From NCBI RefSeq assembly GCF_900078195.1, contig NZ_FJVE01000007.1, positions 1,426,001-1,490,000 of the forward strand: a DNA stretch of 64,000 nucleotides. Direction: 5' to 3'. The notes under the pieces are model-generated. The model was not told the origin of the DNA. It was given only the letters and a program-made list of their open reading frames with translations, and ran no database searches. The position numbers and the translations under genes were made by a program. The DNA comes from Clostridium sp. Marseille-P299 (GTDB taxonomy: Bacteria; Bacillota; Clostridia; Lachnospirales; Lachnospiraceae). This document shows, in pieces, positions 52,626 through 60,871 of this stretch (position 1 is its first letter; every line of letters begins with the position of its first letter).

Positions 52626-54543
52626 ATCGAGTAGGAGGAAATTCATTAATTGAATTTCCGTCCTCTCACACCACCGTACGTACCGTTCGGTATACGGCGG
52701 TTCAATAAGATTACCTTATTTGCGAATATCTTTCACTAAGTGTTATAAAACCTTGTTCTCTAAGATATTTATTGGTAAGAGTTGAATTTAAGATTGGGCT
52801 ATTGGAGATTCTCCAGTAGCCTTTCCTTGTATTCGCATGTTCCCATGCTTTCCAATTCTCTACCCCTAGTTTAACTAAGTTATCATGTTTCGTTTTAATC
52901 TTTTTCCACTGTTTCCAGTAACAAAGACGTAAACGTCTTCTTAGCCACTCATCAAGTTCTCGTAAGGTACCTTTCATATCTGCTAGTTTGAAGTAACTTA
53001 TCCAGCCAACAATTAATTGTTTTAGTTTAATAGCTCTGAGTTCCATACTCATTGCATTACTTCTTCCAGTGATACTCTTAAGTTTTCCTTTTAACTTCTT
53101 AACAGAAACTTGATGTACTCTTATTCCCATTTCACCTTTCTTATTGTAAAAGGTATATCCTAAATATTTTAGTTTCCATGGTCGGTCTACCTTACTTTTC
53201 TCTTTGTTAACTTTAAGCTTCAAGTCCTTTTCTATAAACTCCGTGATACTTTTCATAACTCGCTCTGCTGATTTCTTTGATTTCACGTATACATTGCAAT
53301 CATCTGCATAACGGCAGAACTTAAGTCCTCTTCGTTCTAATTCCATATCTAGTTCATGCAACATGATATTACTTAATAGTGGAGATAAGTTCCCACCTTG
53401 AGGCACTCCTTCTACAGTAGCACTTACTAATCCCTTTTCCATCACTCCTGCATTTAGATACTTCCTTATCAGTCCGATTACTCGTATATCCTTGACTTCT
53501 TTATAAATCAGCCCAATTAACCTATCGTGGTTGACAGTATCAAAGTACTTTTCTAAATCTATATCTACCGCCCATTTATAGCCTTCATCCATGTATTCTT
53601 TACATTTTAGAATTGCTTGATGCGCGTTTCGATTTGGTCTAAATCCATAACTATTCTCTGAAAATTTCTTCTCAAAGATTGGCGTTAGTACTTGTGATAC
53701 TGCCTGTTGTATCACTCGGTCTACTACAGTTGGTATCCCTAATGGTCTTGTTTTCCCGTTATCCTTTGGTATCTCTACCCTTCTTACGGGATTCGGTTTA
53801 TAACTTCCATCTGCTATGGATTGCTTAAGCTCTTCGCCATGACTTCTTAGATATGGTAGAAGTTCATCTACTCCCATCTTGTCGATTCCATGACTTCCTT
53901 TATTCTTCTTTACACGTTTAAAGGCTTCATTTAGATTTTCATTACTAATGATTTTCTCTAGCAATCCATAGTGATATTCTCTTCGGGCGTTCTGTCTGTT
54001 ATCCGACGTCATAGAAATGCTCGGCGCCTTTGCATAGCTTTCGAGTTCCACTCTATCCTTTTGCAAATGACCTGATTCTGTATTCAGTTGTCTGCTGTCA
54101 TCACATTTCTTTGTTTCTTTCAAACTTTCAAAACCTCCTATTGTTCAGTCCTTCCCATAGGTCGTCGACTACCTCCGGTACTATGACCTCTGCTGACTTC
54201 TTAGTGTTCAGCCATACATCACTGCATGGGTTGTCATTTCAGAGTTCACTTCCATGACGTATCACTAAGACCTCCCCAGGTAAGAACGCAATCTTCCTCT
54301 CCATCTATCTGCCACATTTACATTAATTAATTTCGAGTAGTTATTGGACTTCGATTTGTATAGCAATCTTATCCTTAATTAATGCCTTGTATGTGATTTC
54401 TGTTCGTCAGACCAGAGATTTGCCCACGGACTTCCTTCAGATTCGCCCTCACGAACGACACCCTTGTCTTAGGCTATACACTTGCCACTACTAGGCTGTG
54501 TTAGGGACTTTAACCCATTAGATTGCGCCCATGCTGGGCACAC
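52626..54543 (-). mobile_element. group IIC intron, about 1.9 kb
   Basis: On the minus strand the intron begins GTGTGCCCAGCATGGGCGCA at 54543, the usual GUGYG end. Domains I-III fill 54124-54543, including GTTAAAGTCCCTAACA and CAAGGGTGTCG blocks typical of IIC introns. The maturase lies in domain IV. Domain V (about 52670-52702) folds as ACCGCCGTA/TACGGTGGT with the CGC triad seen in class C. Domain VI (about 52632-52660) follows. The 3' end is near 52626 (CCTACTCGAT), uncertain by a few bases. On the sense strand the 5' exon is the terminator stem 54550-54592 plus ATTGTA, the known preference of group IIC introns. Confidence 0.9.
52711..54123 (-). CDS. ltrA: group II intron reverse transcriptase/maturase
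   Basis: 470 residues. The reverse transcriptase domain spans about 60-310: the RRVEIPKDNGKTRPLGIPT block, SYGFRPNRNAHQA, and the catalytic YADD (about 272-275). A maturase (GIIM/X) domain follows at about 340-420: LKQLIVGWISYF...LDEWLRRRLRLCYWKQWK. No HNH endonuclease domain follows, which fits class C. It starts with TTG 54123, 10 bases after GGAGG. The frame is intact, so the intron may still be active. Its composition is slightly richer in GC than its neighbours. Confidence 0.94.
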   Translation of the reverse strand: MKETKKCDDSRQLNTESGHLQKDRVELESYAKAPSISMTSDNRQNARREYHYGLLEKIISNENLNEAFKRVKKNKGSHGIDKMGVDELLPYLRSHGEELKQSIADGSYKPNPVRRVEIPKDNGKTRPLGIPTVVDRVIQQAVSQVLTPIFEKKFSENSYGFRPNRNAHQAILKCKEYMDEGYKWAVDIDLEKYFDTVNHDRLIGLIYKEVKDIRVIGLIRKYLNAGVMEKGLVSATVEGVPQGGNLSPLLSNIMLHELDMELERRGLKFCRYADDCNVYVKSKKSAERVMKSITEFIEKDLKLKVNKEKSKVDRPWKLKYLGYTFYNKKGEMGIRVHQVSVKKLKGKLKSITGRSNAMSMELRAIKLKQLIVGWISYFKLADMKGTLRELDEWLRRRLRLCYWKQWKKIKTKHDNLVKLGVENWKAWEHANTRKGYWRISNSPILNSTLTNKYLREQGFITLSERYSQIR

Positions 54544-54549
54544 TACAAT

Positions 54550-54595
54550 AAAGACCTTCTTAGCATTTAACTAATGCTAGGAAGGTCTTTTTAAT
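54550..54595. terminator. original yebC terminator, now beyond the intron
   Basis: AAAGACCTTCTTAGCATT pairs with AATGCTAGGAAGGTCTTTTT around a TTAACT loop, with one mismatch. It works for plus-strand transcripts and doubles as the intron insertion-site hairpin on the minus strand. Confidence 0.85.
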
Positions 54596-54608
54596 TCTCA
54601 AACCAACA

Positions 54609-54636
54609 TTGATTTCCAAATTTATTATGATATAAT
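54609..54636 (+). promoter_or_regulatory. sigma-A promoter of the 113-residue protein gene
   Basis: TTGATT (54609-54614), 16 bases, TATAAT (54631-54636), about 70 bp before the gene. Confidence 0.6.
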
Positions 54637-54704
54637 AAACTTGGAAAAATTATTCATTGGACGATTACAGCAAATTATCATTAAATTTATGGAGGGTATG
54701 TAAA

Positions 54705-55046
54705 ATGTCAAGTGAAACAGATAAGTACATAAAAAATTTATCATCAACTCTAGATGAAATTGATGATATAGATTTATTTGAAGTAGATGAATCAGCCGAA
54801 GAAATAGATATCGAATATTGGGATTATAGAATAATACATAAGCAAGAGAACGATACTTATAAAATAGGAGAAGTATATTTTAACGCAGACCATGAACCTG
54901 TTACTTGGGTTGAACTTGATTCACTTTGTTGTGAAAATTATGAAGATTTAAAAAGTGATATTGAAGGATTTTACGAAGCGCTTACTAAACCTATTATTAT
55001 GTTTGATGGAGAAAGATTAGTAGAGATAAATAATGTTGTTGAATAA
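54705..55046 (+). CDS. small acidic protein, unknown function
   Basis: 113 residues, strongly acidic, no signal peptide or membrane helix. The N-terminal 40 residues are Asp/Glu-rich; the rest has a beta-alpha pattern (YWDYRIIHKQENDTYKIGEV, VYFNADHEPVTWVELDSL). I do not recognise the family. ATG 54705 is 8-9 bases after GGAGGG; an earlier in-frame ATG at 54657 lacks a site. It has its own promoter and is followed by hairpins. Confidence 0.65.
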   Translation: MSSETDKYIKNLSSTLDEIDDIDLFEVDESAEEIDIEYWDYRIIHKQENDTYKIGEVYFNADHEPVTWVELDSLCCENYEDLKSDIEGFYEALTKPIIMFDGERLVEINNVVE

Positions 55047-55077
55047 TTATGGTAAATAATTATATAAGTTTATTAAT

Positions 55078-55100
55078 TGTAGTTTATTTAATAAACTACA
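55078..55100. repeat. 10-bp perfect hairpin
   Basis: TGTAGTTTAT (55078-55087) and ATAAACTACA (55091-55100) with a 3-base loop and no T-tail. It may stabilise the 3' end of the upstream mRNA. Confidence 0.5.
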
Positions 55101-55110
55101 GTCCGTAAGG

Positions 55111-55160
55111 CATTCAAAAGTAGACTAGAGGTAAAGGTTTGCTTTTGAATGTTTTATTTT
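55111..55160 (+). terminator. terminator after the small acidic protein gene
   Basis: CATTCAAAAGTA (55111-55122) pairs with TGCTTTTGAATG (one G-U), followed by TTTTATTTTA. The next gene's ribosome site follows immediately. Confidence 0.7.
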
Positions 55161-55173
55161 ATAGGAGGAAGAA

Positions 55174-55590
55174 ATGGAAATAAAGCAATTTAGAGAACTA
55201 CAACCAGAAGCAGTCTTAATAAGAAATGAAGTTTTTGTACAGGAACAAGGATTTGAAAATGAGTTTGATTCAATTGATGATATTTCAACACATTTAGTGC
55301 TATTTGATGATGCACTACCTGTGGCTACCTGCCGTTATTTTTGGGATGAAATTAAAAAATCATATATCGTAGGACGGATAGCGGTACGAAAACAACATAG
55401 AGGGAAAAAGCTAGGTGAAATGATTTTAAGAGAGGCTGAAAAAAGCATCAAAGAACTTGGAGGAAGTAGTATTTATTTATCAGCACAATTAAGAGTGAGT
55501 AAATTCTACGTAAATCAAGGATATAGAATGGTTGGCGAAGTATATTATGATGAATTTTGCGAGCATATTTGGATGATGAAAGAATTATAG
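55174..55590 (+). CDS. GNAT family acetyltransferase (ElaA-like)
   Basis: 138 residues. IRNEVFVQEQGFENEFDSID is the opening of the ElaA/GNAT branch; IVGRIAVRKQHRGKKLGEMIL is the acetyl-CoA loop (R/Q-x-x-G-x-G/K) and FYVNQGYRMVGEVYYDEFCEHIWM the C-terminal part (quoted in part). The substrate is unknown. TAGGAGG precedes ATG 55174. Confidence 0.85.
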   Translation: MEIKQFRELQPEAVLIRNEVFVQEQGFENEFDSIDDISTHLVLFDDALPVATCRYFWDEIKKSYIVGRIAVRKQHRGKKLGEMILREAEKSIKELGGSSIYLSAQLRVSKFYVNQGYRMVGEVYYDEFCEHIWMMKEL

Positions 55591-55697
55591 TAGAGAATGA
55601 ATTACTGATCGATTATAATTTAATTGACTTAAATGGAAAAGAAATCAGAATTATTGATATTTGGGCTGGATATAAGGATTCTTCAATTGGATACTAA
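55584..55697 (+). pseudogene. possible gene remnant
   Basis: One frame stays open from the end of the acetyltransferase gene to TAA 55695-55697 and reads ...NELLIDYNLIDLNGKEIRI then IDIWAGYKDSSIGY. It has protein-like composition but no start codon, overlaps the preceding gene out of frame, and is short. It may be the tail of a decayed gene or chance. Confidence 0.2.
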
Positions 55698-55728
55698 GTG
55701 AATTAAGCTGATATGATAACATGAAACT

Positions 55729-55789
55729 ATAAGCTGCTGAACATACATGATTCTGAACATACATGCTTCTTACTTGTTCAACAGCTTAT
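55729..55789. repeat. 15-bp inverted repeat with direct repeats in its loop
   Basis: ATAAGCTGCTGAACA (55729-55743) pairs with TGTTCAACAGCTTAT (55775-55789), one G-U. The loop contains TGAACATACATG twice. It lies between convergent genes and may end transcription from either side, though T-runs are poor. Confidence 0.5.
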
Positions 55790-55818
55790 TTATAAAAGAT
55801 TATATTCTTAAGTTAAAT

Positions 55819-56010
55819 TTATTCCCCACCAGGACCATCGCGACGTTCTGAATCATCTGGAGAGAAGGAATTACTACAGCAATTTTGTGATTTGTCTGAA
55901 ACATCTGTAGTAAAAGAATGTGCTACATCATCTGAATTGGTAGTTTTACTAGGTGTTGCTTTGGAGTTTGATACATTCGTACTAGTTGTTTTATTTCTGC
56001 TATTTTGCAT
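55819..56010 (-). CDS. 63-residue Ser/Thr/Asn-rich small protein
   Basis: MQNSRNKTTSTNVSNSKATP... ends with a NCCSNSF motif and SPDDSERRDGPGGE. Hydrophilic and probably disordered, with an adjacent Cys pair. AAAGGA lies 8 bases before the ATG at 56010; a longer frame to 56109 adds a hydrophobic leader with no ribosome site and is rejected. Family unknown. It could be a spore- or surface-related small protein, but nothing proves that. Confidence 0.5.
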   Translation of the reverse strand: MQNSRNKTTSTNVSNSKATPSKTTNSDDVAHSFTTDVSDKSQNCCSNSFSPDDSERRDGPGGE

Positions 56011-56153
56011 AGAGATATCCTTTCTAATTAAAAATATCGAAACATATTGATACATAATAAAGTATTTGATTTCAGGTATCACATTATACTGGCAAAAAAA
56101 TCTGCTCATGTTTATCTACTTTTTAGTTAAATCAACAAATAGTTAGGAAAGTA

Positions 56154-56182
56154 TTGACCAAAAAAGTAAATTGTGTTAAAAT
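56154..56182 (+). promoter_or_regulatory. sigma-A promoter of the riboswitch-P-type ATPase unit
   Basis: TTGACC (56154-56159), 17 bases, TAAAAT (56177-56182). Transcription would start near 56189, right at the 5' side of the riboswitch. Confidence 0.65.
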
Positions 56183-56191
56183 TTCTTAACA

Positions 56192-56292
56192 ATACATATA
56201 TGAGGGAGTAACTCACGCATCAATTTGCGTGACAACGCCAACATCATGGCCGATAATAGCCTGGTTTTGTCTTAAAGAGTGAGACTCATGTA
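56192..56292 (+). promoter_or_regulatory. yybP-ykoY manganese riboswitch
   Basis: The basal stem TATGAG (56199-56204) pairs with CTCATGTA (from 56284). It is followed at once by the conserved loop GGGAGTA (56204-56210) and closed by the conserved GAGAC (56281-56285). Two arms lie between: ACTCACGC/GCGTGAC and the CATCATGGCC...AGCCTGGTTTTG arm. This is the layout of the yybP-ykoY family, which senses Mn2+. The downstream terminator uses the closing strand of the basal stem, so ligand binding should prevent termination (an ON switch). Confidence 0.8.
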
Positions 56293-56338
56293 TAACTTAG
56301 AAAATTTGTTTTATAAGTTATACTTGGGTCTTTTTTTG
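56282..56338 (+). terminator. riboswitch-controlled terminator
   Basis: GACTCATGTATAACTT pairs with AAGTTATACTTGGGTC, with one mismatch and one G-U, then TTTTTTT. Its 5' arm overlaps the closing strand of the aptamer stem. Confidence 0.8.
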
Positions 56339-56428
56339 TGCGCACCACACGGAATATGAGGTATGTTGTTGGATGCTTCTCGCATGGTTGGAAAAGATAT
56401 CTTTTATAAGAGGGAAAGGAAGAGTAAA

Positions 56429-59062
56429 ATGAACTTTTATTTGAAGTCAACGGATGAAGTGTTAAAAGACACGAAAAGCCAATTGACAGGACTATCCTCA
56501 AAAGACAGTGAAGAACGTCTTTTGAAAAATGGTAAGAATAAGTTAGCGGAAGGTAAAAAGACTCCATTATTTATTAAATTCTTATCACAAATGCAAGACC
56601 CTATGACAATTATCTTATTATGTGCAGCTACCGTATCTGGTATTACTGCAGCATATGCTCATGAGTCTTTTGCAGACGTATTTATTATTTTAGCTGTTGT
56701 TATCATCAATGCAATTTTAGGTGTTACACAGGAGAGTAAAGCTGAGAAAGCTATTGAGGCTTTACAACAAATGGCGGCTGCTACAAGTAAAGTTCTTCGT
56801 GATGGCGTTCAACAAACGATTAAAAGTGAAGATTTAGTAGTAGGTGATATTATTTTACTTGAAGCTGGTGATGCAGTACCAGCCGATGCTAGAATTTTAG
56901 AATCTGCAAGTTTAAAAATTGAAGAAGCAGCGTTAACAGGTGAAAGTGTTCCTGTTAATAAGAAAGTTGACAAACTTACTCTTGGAAATGAAAAAGATAT
57001 CCCATTAGGTGATCGTAAAAATATGATCTACATGGGTAGCACAGTAGTTTATGGACGTGGTAGTGCAGTTATTACTGCTACTGGTATGGACACTGAAATG
57101 GGTAAAATTGCAGATGCTCTTGCAAATGCAAAAGAAGGTCGTACACCTCTTCAAATTAAATTAGCTCAGTTAAGTAAGACATTAAGTGTACTTGTAATTG
57201 GTATCTGTATTTTTATCTTTGCCTTTAGTTTATTAAAAGCAGGTGAAATCACTGGTGAAACTGCTCTTGATACATTCATGGTTGCAGTAAGCCTTGCAGT
57301 TGCAGCGATTCCAGAAGGTCTTGCAACCGTTGTTACAATCGTTCTTAGTATTGGTGTTACCAATATGAGTAAGAAGAATGCTGTAATAAGAAAGCTTACA
57401 GCAGTAGAAACCTTAGGTTGTGCAGAAATCATTTGTAGTGATAAAACAGGAACTTTAACACAAAACAAGATGACTGTTGTAGAACACTATGGTGAAGATG
57501 AAAACTTATTAGCAACTGCTATGTCACTTTGTAGTGATGCTCAAGTTGGTGAAAATGGAGATGCAGTTGGTGAACCTACAGAATGTGCACTTGTAAACTA
57601 TGCAACTAAATTATCTTTAAGCAAAGATAAATTAAAAGAAGAACAACCACGTGTTGGAGAAGCTCCTTTTGATTCTGTGCGTAAGATGATGAGTACTGTA
57701 CATAAAACAGATAAGGGCATTATTCAATATACAAAAGGTGCTCCTGATGAAATATTAAAATGTTGTACAAAAGCATTAGTAAATGGTAAAGTTGTTGCTT
57801 TAGATGATAAGATTAAGAATGCAATCTTAACTAACAACAAAGAAATGGCTGGCAAAGCACTTCGTGTATTAGCAGCTGCATATAAAGAATATGATCAAGA
57901 ACCAAGTAATTATGAACCACAAAACTTAGAAAAGGATCTTGTATTCATTGGATTAACTGGTATGATTGATCCAATTCGTCCAGAAGTTGTTGATGCTATT
58001 GCAGAATGTAAGAAAGCTGGAATTAAGCCAATTATGATTACAGGTGATCATAGAGACACCGCAGTAGCGATTGCTAAACAACTTGGTATCATTAAAGATG
58101 CGAGTGAAGCAATCACTGGAGCTCAATTAAATGATATTTCAGATGCTGACTTTAAAAATGAAATTGAAAAGTACTCTGTTTACGCACGTGTTCAACCAGA
58201 ACATAAAGTTCGTATTGTAAATACATGGCGTGAAAAAGGCAAGATTACAGCGATGACTGGTGACGGTGTTAATGATGCTCCAAGTATCAAGTCCGCGGAT
58301 ATCGGTATTGGTATGGGTATCACTGGTACAGACGTTACTAAAAATGTTGCAGATATGGTTCTTGCAGATGATAACTTTGCTACAATTGTTAGTGCAGTTG
58401 GTGAAGGACGTCGTATTTATGATAACATTCGTAAAGCAATTCAGTTCTTATTGTCCAGTAACTTAAGTGAAGTTTTAAGTATTTTTATAGCAACTATTAT
58501 GGGCTTTACAATCTTAAAACCAGTACACTTATTATGGATTAACTTAATTACAGACTGTTTCCCTGCTCTTGCACTTGGTGTAGAAAAAGGGGAAAGCGAC
58601 TTAATGGAACGTAAACCAAGAAGTACAAAAGACGGTATTTTTGCTGGTGGTCTTGGTGGGGATGCGTTATATCAAGGTGCTTTAGTTACTATTATTACAT
58701 TAGCAGCTTATTTTATTGGTCATTATATGGAAGCTGGTGTTTGGGAAATTGCAAACAGCGAAGATGGTATGACAATGGCATTCCTTACAATGTCTATGGC
58801 AGAGATTTTCCACTCCTTTAACTTAAGAAGCCAAAGAGGTACATTATTTAAAATGAAGTCCTTAAACTTCTGGTTACTTGGTGGTATGGCATTAAGTTTA
58901 GTATTAACAACAGCAGTTATTTACTTACCAGGTATTTCAGATGCATTTGGATTTGCTCATATTTCTATACCTGAGTATGCAGTTGCCCTTGGATTAGCAT
59001 TCTTAGTAATTCCAATTGTTGAAATTGTTAAGTTGATTCAAAGAGCAATTAGTAAAAAGTAA
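56429..59062 (+). CDS. P-type cation-transporting ATPase (Ca2+/Mn2+ type)
   Basis: About 878 residues, P2A-like. Actuator TGESVPV (about 171), M4 cation site VAAIPEGLATVV (about 290), phosphorylation DKTGTLTQNKM (about 338), KGAPDEIL, MITGDH and the hinge TGDGVNDAPSIKSADIGIGMG (given in part). Six helices close the C-terminus with WINLITDCFPALALG. PEGL and the length match SERCA/PMR1 pumps that export Ca2+ and Mn2+. The Mn riboswitch upstream argues for Mn2+ efflux. GGAAGAG lies 4-6 bases before ATG 56429, giving the family N-terminus MNFYLKSTDEVL; an upstream in-frame ATG at 56363 is unlikely. Confidence 0.93.
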   Translation: MNFYLKSTDEVLKDTKSQLTGLSSKDSEERLLKNGKNKLAEGKKTPLFIKFLSQMQDPMTIILLCAATVSGITAAYAHESFADVFIILAVVIINAILGVTQESKAEKAIEALQQMAAATSKVLRDGVQQTIKSEDLVVGDIILLEAGDAVPADARILESASLKIEEAALTGESVPVNKKVDKLTLGNEKDIPLGDRKNMIYMGSTVVYGRGSAVITATGMDTEMGKIADALANAKEGRTPLQIKLAQLSKTLSVLVIGICIFIFAFSLLKAGEITGETALDTFMVAVSLAVAAIPEGLATVVTIVLSIGVTNMSKKNAVIRKLTAVETLGCAEIICSDKTGTLTQNKMTVVEHYGEDENLLATAMSLCSDAQVGENGDAVGEPTECALVNYATKLSLSKDKLKEEQPRVGEAPFDSVRKMMSTVHKTDKGIIQYTKGAPDEILKCCTKALVNGKVVALDDKIKNAILTNNKEMAGKALRVLAAAYKEYDQEPSNYEPQNLEKDLVFIGLTGMIDPIRPEVVDAIAECKKAGIKPIMITGDHRDTAVAIAKQLGIIKDASEAITGAQLNDISDADFKNEIEKYSVYARVQPEHKVRIVNTWREKGKITAMTGDGVNDAPSIKSADIGIGMGITGTDVTKNVADMVLADDNFATIVSAVGEGRRIYDNIRKAIQFLLSSNLSEVLSIFIATIMGFTILKPVHLLWINLITDCFPALALGVEKGESDLMERKPRSTKDGIFAGGLGGDALYQGALVTIITLAAYFIGHYMEAGVWEIANSEDGMTMAFLTMSMAEIFHSFNLRSQRGTLFKMKSLNFWLLGGMALSLVLTTAVIYLPGISDAFGFAHISIPEYAVALGLAFLVIPIVEIVKLIQRAISKK

Positions 59063-59136
59063 TTTTTAAGTAAGATATTAGGTAAGATTTATCTAAGATA
59101 ACAAGTAAGATAGAAATATCACACTTAAAGTAATAT

Positions 59137-59220
59137 AAACTGTCACAAAAAGAATCAATTATCAAATAGCTTGATCTAAGCTAGATTGTGGATTGAAATT
59201 CTTTTGTGGCAGTTTTTTTA
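59137..59220 (+). terminator. terminator after the P-type ATPase gene
   Basis: AAACTGTCACAAAAAGAAT pairs with ATTCTTTTGTGGCAGTTT around an inner hairpin TAGCTT/AAGCTA, then T7. Confidence 0.83.
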
Positions 59221-59284
59221 TGGCATTTTTTCACTTCTGTCATTAAAATGTCGTAAAATAAATAAAAATTGAAACAAAAAATGA

Positions 59285-59313
59285 TTGACAAATAACCAAA
59301 AAAAGGTTATCTT
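59285..59313 (+). promoter_or_regulatory. yezD promoter with operator-like repeat in its spacer
   Basis: TTGACA (59285-59290), 17 bases, TATCTT (59308-59313). The perfect inverted repeat ATAACC (59292-59297) and GGTTAT (59305-59310) with seven A between them fills the spacer and reaches the -10 box, an ideal place for a repressor. Confidence 0.6.
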
Positions 59314-59369
59314 ATATAAAATACATTATATTCATATAAGAATAGTATGAAATTAATTAGGAGGATTCA

Positions 59370-59528
59370 ATGGATAAGGGGGAGCAGCAAAAGAATGTTA
59401 TCTTAGGAAAGGATTTAAATAAGATTATTGAAATTCTACAGACAATCCAATATGGTTCTGTAACAATTATTGTACAGGATGGTAAGATACTTCAAATTGA
59501 AAAAAATGAGAAGATAAGAGTTAAATAA
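59370..59528 (+). CDS. YezD family (DUF2292) small protein
   Basis: 52 residues: MDKGEQQKNVILGKDLNKII, then EILQTIQYGSVTIIVQDGKI and LQIEKNEKIRVK. The I..GSVTIIVQDGK(I/V)(L/V)QI core is the DUF2292/YezD signature, as I recall it. AGGAGG lies 7 bases before ATG 59370. The family's function is unknown; in other Firmicutes, genes of this family are often found with sulfur-assimilation and related transport genes. It is preceded by a promoter with an operator-like repeat and followed 400 bp later by the nitrogenase-like cluster. Confidence 0.8.
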   Translation: MDKGEQQKNVILGKDLNKIIEILQTIQYGSVTIIVQDGKILQIEKNEKIRVK

Positions 59529-59823
59529 AAGGAAAGAATTTAAGAAAAACAAAGTAAAGTAATGAGACAGCAAATGTGAAAAGAAGAAATGAAATTGGTG
59601 ATGTTAAAAGTAAATTATAGAGCTAAGCAATAAGGAATGGATTATAAATGAATATTAAAACTGACTATAAAAAATAGAGGTTTTATTATGTATCAACATA
59701 ATAAGGCCTCTTTTTTCTTTGTAGAAAATTAAAGCATGTAATTCTTAACCTTAGAAAATCACATTCTTAATACATGAGGTACATTCAGATTATTTCTTAC
59801 GCAATGATTTCAAATAAATATAG
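59529..59823 (+). other. gap between yezD and the nitrogenase-like cluster
   Basis: No gene is seen. A terminator at 59676-59716 divides it: AGAGGTTTTATTATGT pairs with ACATAATAAGGCCTCT, followed by T6. The promoter of the nif-like genes should lie between 59717 and 59823 but I could not identify it; no sigma-54 site (TGGCAC-N5-TTGC) is present. Confidence 0.5.
59676..59716 (+). terminator. terminator downstream of yezD
   Basis: AGAGG plus TTATTATGT pairs with ACATAATAA plus CCTCT around TATCA, followed by T6. Confidence 0.8.
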
Positions 59824-59930
59824 AAGGATTTGAAAATCAAGTAAAGAAGGATCTGAAATGCAAATATAGAAGGATTTGAAAATTAAAAATGAAAGGATCT
59901 GTAAATCAAACATGAAAGGAATGAGAAAAT
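59824..59930 (+). repeat. 23-bp tandem repeats that end in the nifB-like ribosome site
   Basis: Units start at 59824, 59847, 59870 and 59893, with a partial fifth at 59916. Each begins AAGGA(T/A) and continues TTTGAAAAT-like sequence. The AAGGA of the fifth unit, 10 bases before ATG 59931, is the Shine-Dalgarno of the gene, so the ribosome site is repeated five times. Confidence 0.85.
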
Positions 59931-60797
59931 ATGAGTAATTATGAAAAAGTAAAAGCACTCCACCCCTGTTTTGGAAGTGTAGGTAATAAAGGTAGAATTC
60001 ATTTACCTGTCTGTCCATCTTGCAATATTCAATGTAACTTTTGTGATAGAAAGATTAATGATTATGAAAACCGTCCAGGTGTTTCTTCTACTATTTTAGA
60101 TCCTGAAGAAGCGATAGAGGTAGTGGAAAAAGCCATACATATGTGCCCTGACATAACAGTAGTTGGAATTGCTGGGCCTGGAGATACTTTAGCATCAGAC
60201 AATGCGATAGAAACGTTCCGCTTAATTGGGAGCAAGTTTCCTCAATTATTAAAGTGTATGAGTACGAATGGACTGTTGTTACCTGAAAAAGCTTTAGAGT
60301 TAATAGAGGTTGGCATAGATACGTTAACAGTTACGGTGAATGCTGTGGATCCAGAAATTTTACAGCGAATTGTACCAGCGATTATATACCATGGCCAAAC
60401 GTTTGTAGGCCTTGAGGCAGCTAATATTTTAATTCAAAACCAATTGGAAGGAATAAGAGTACTTTCTAAAGCAGGGGTTACGATCAAGGTCAATACAGTA
60501 TTGATTAATGAAATTAATAAAGAACATATAAAAGAAATTGCAAAAACAGTAAGTGAAGCAGGAGCAACGATATATAACATTATTCCATTGATTCCTCAAA
60601 ATAAATTAGCTTACTGTGAAGAACCTCCTTGTAATGATATTGACAGTACAAGGAGAGAGGCAAGTGAATATATTGAAGTATTTCGCCATTGTATGCGTTG
60701 TAGAGCAGATGCAATTGGAATTCCAGGAAAGCTAGAGATTGGCGATCAAATATATAGAAAGGATTTTATTATAAAAGAAACGTTTTCACATGGTTAA
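59931..60797 (+). CDS. NifB-like radical SAM protein (core domain only)
   Basis: 288 residues. HPCFGS then GRIHLPVCPSCNIQCNFCDR gives the NifB N-terminal Cys and the radical SAM CxxxCxxC. YENRPGVSSTIL, the GIAGPGDTLA SAM-binding loop and the C-terminal HCMRCRADAIGIPG (NifB CxxCRADA) follow. NifB fuses two iron-sulfur clusters around a carbide to make the precursor of nitrogenase cofactors. The usual fused NifX-like tail is absent, but a separate NifX-like gene follows. This is the first gene of the cluster, with its start at ATG 59931. Confidence 0.88.
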   Translation: MSNYEKVKALHPCFGSVGNKGRIHLPVCPSCNIQCNFCDRKINDYENRPGVSSTILDPEEAIEVVEKAIHMCPDITVVGIAGPGDTLASDNAIETFRLIGSKFPQLLKCMSTNGLLLPEKALELIEVGIDTLTVTVNAVDPEILQRIVPAIIYHGQTFVGLEAANILIQNQLEGIRVLSKAGVTIKVNTVLINEINKEHIKEIAKTVSEAGATIYNIIPLIPQNKLAYCEEPPCNDIDSTRREASEYIEVFRHCMRCRADAIGIPGKLEIGDQIYRKDFIIKETFSHG

Positions 60798-60871
60798 AAA
60801 TATAAAGGCTTATTAGTAAGAAATCTATATTTATAAACAAGCATTAACAATCAAATGCAATGAGGGTGATT

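Noticed and set aside
54030..54257. 75-codon plus-strand frame inside the intron
   Set aside because: It is antisense to the maturase start and intron RNA domains, with no ribosome site.
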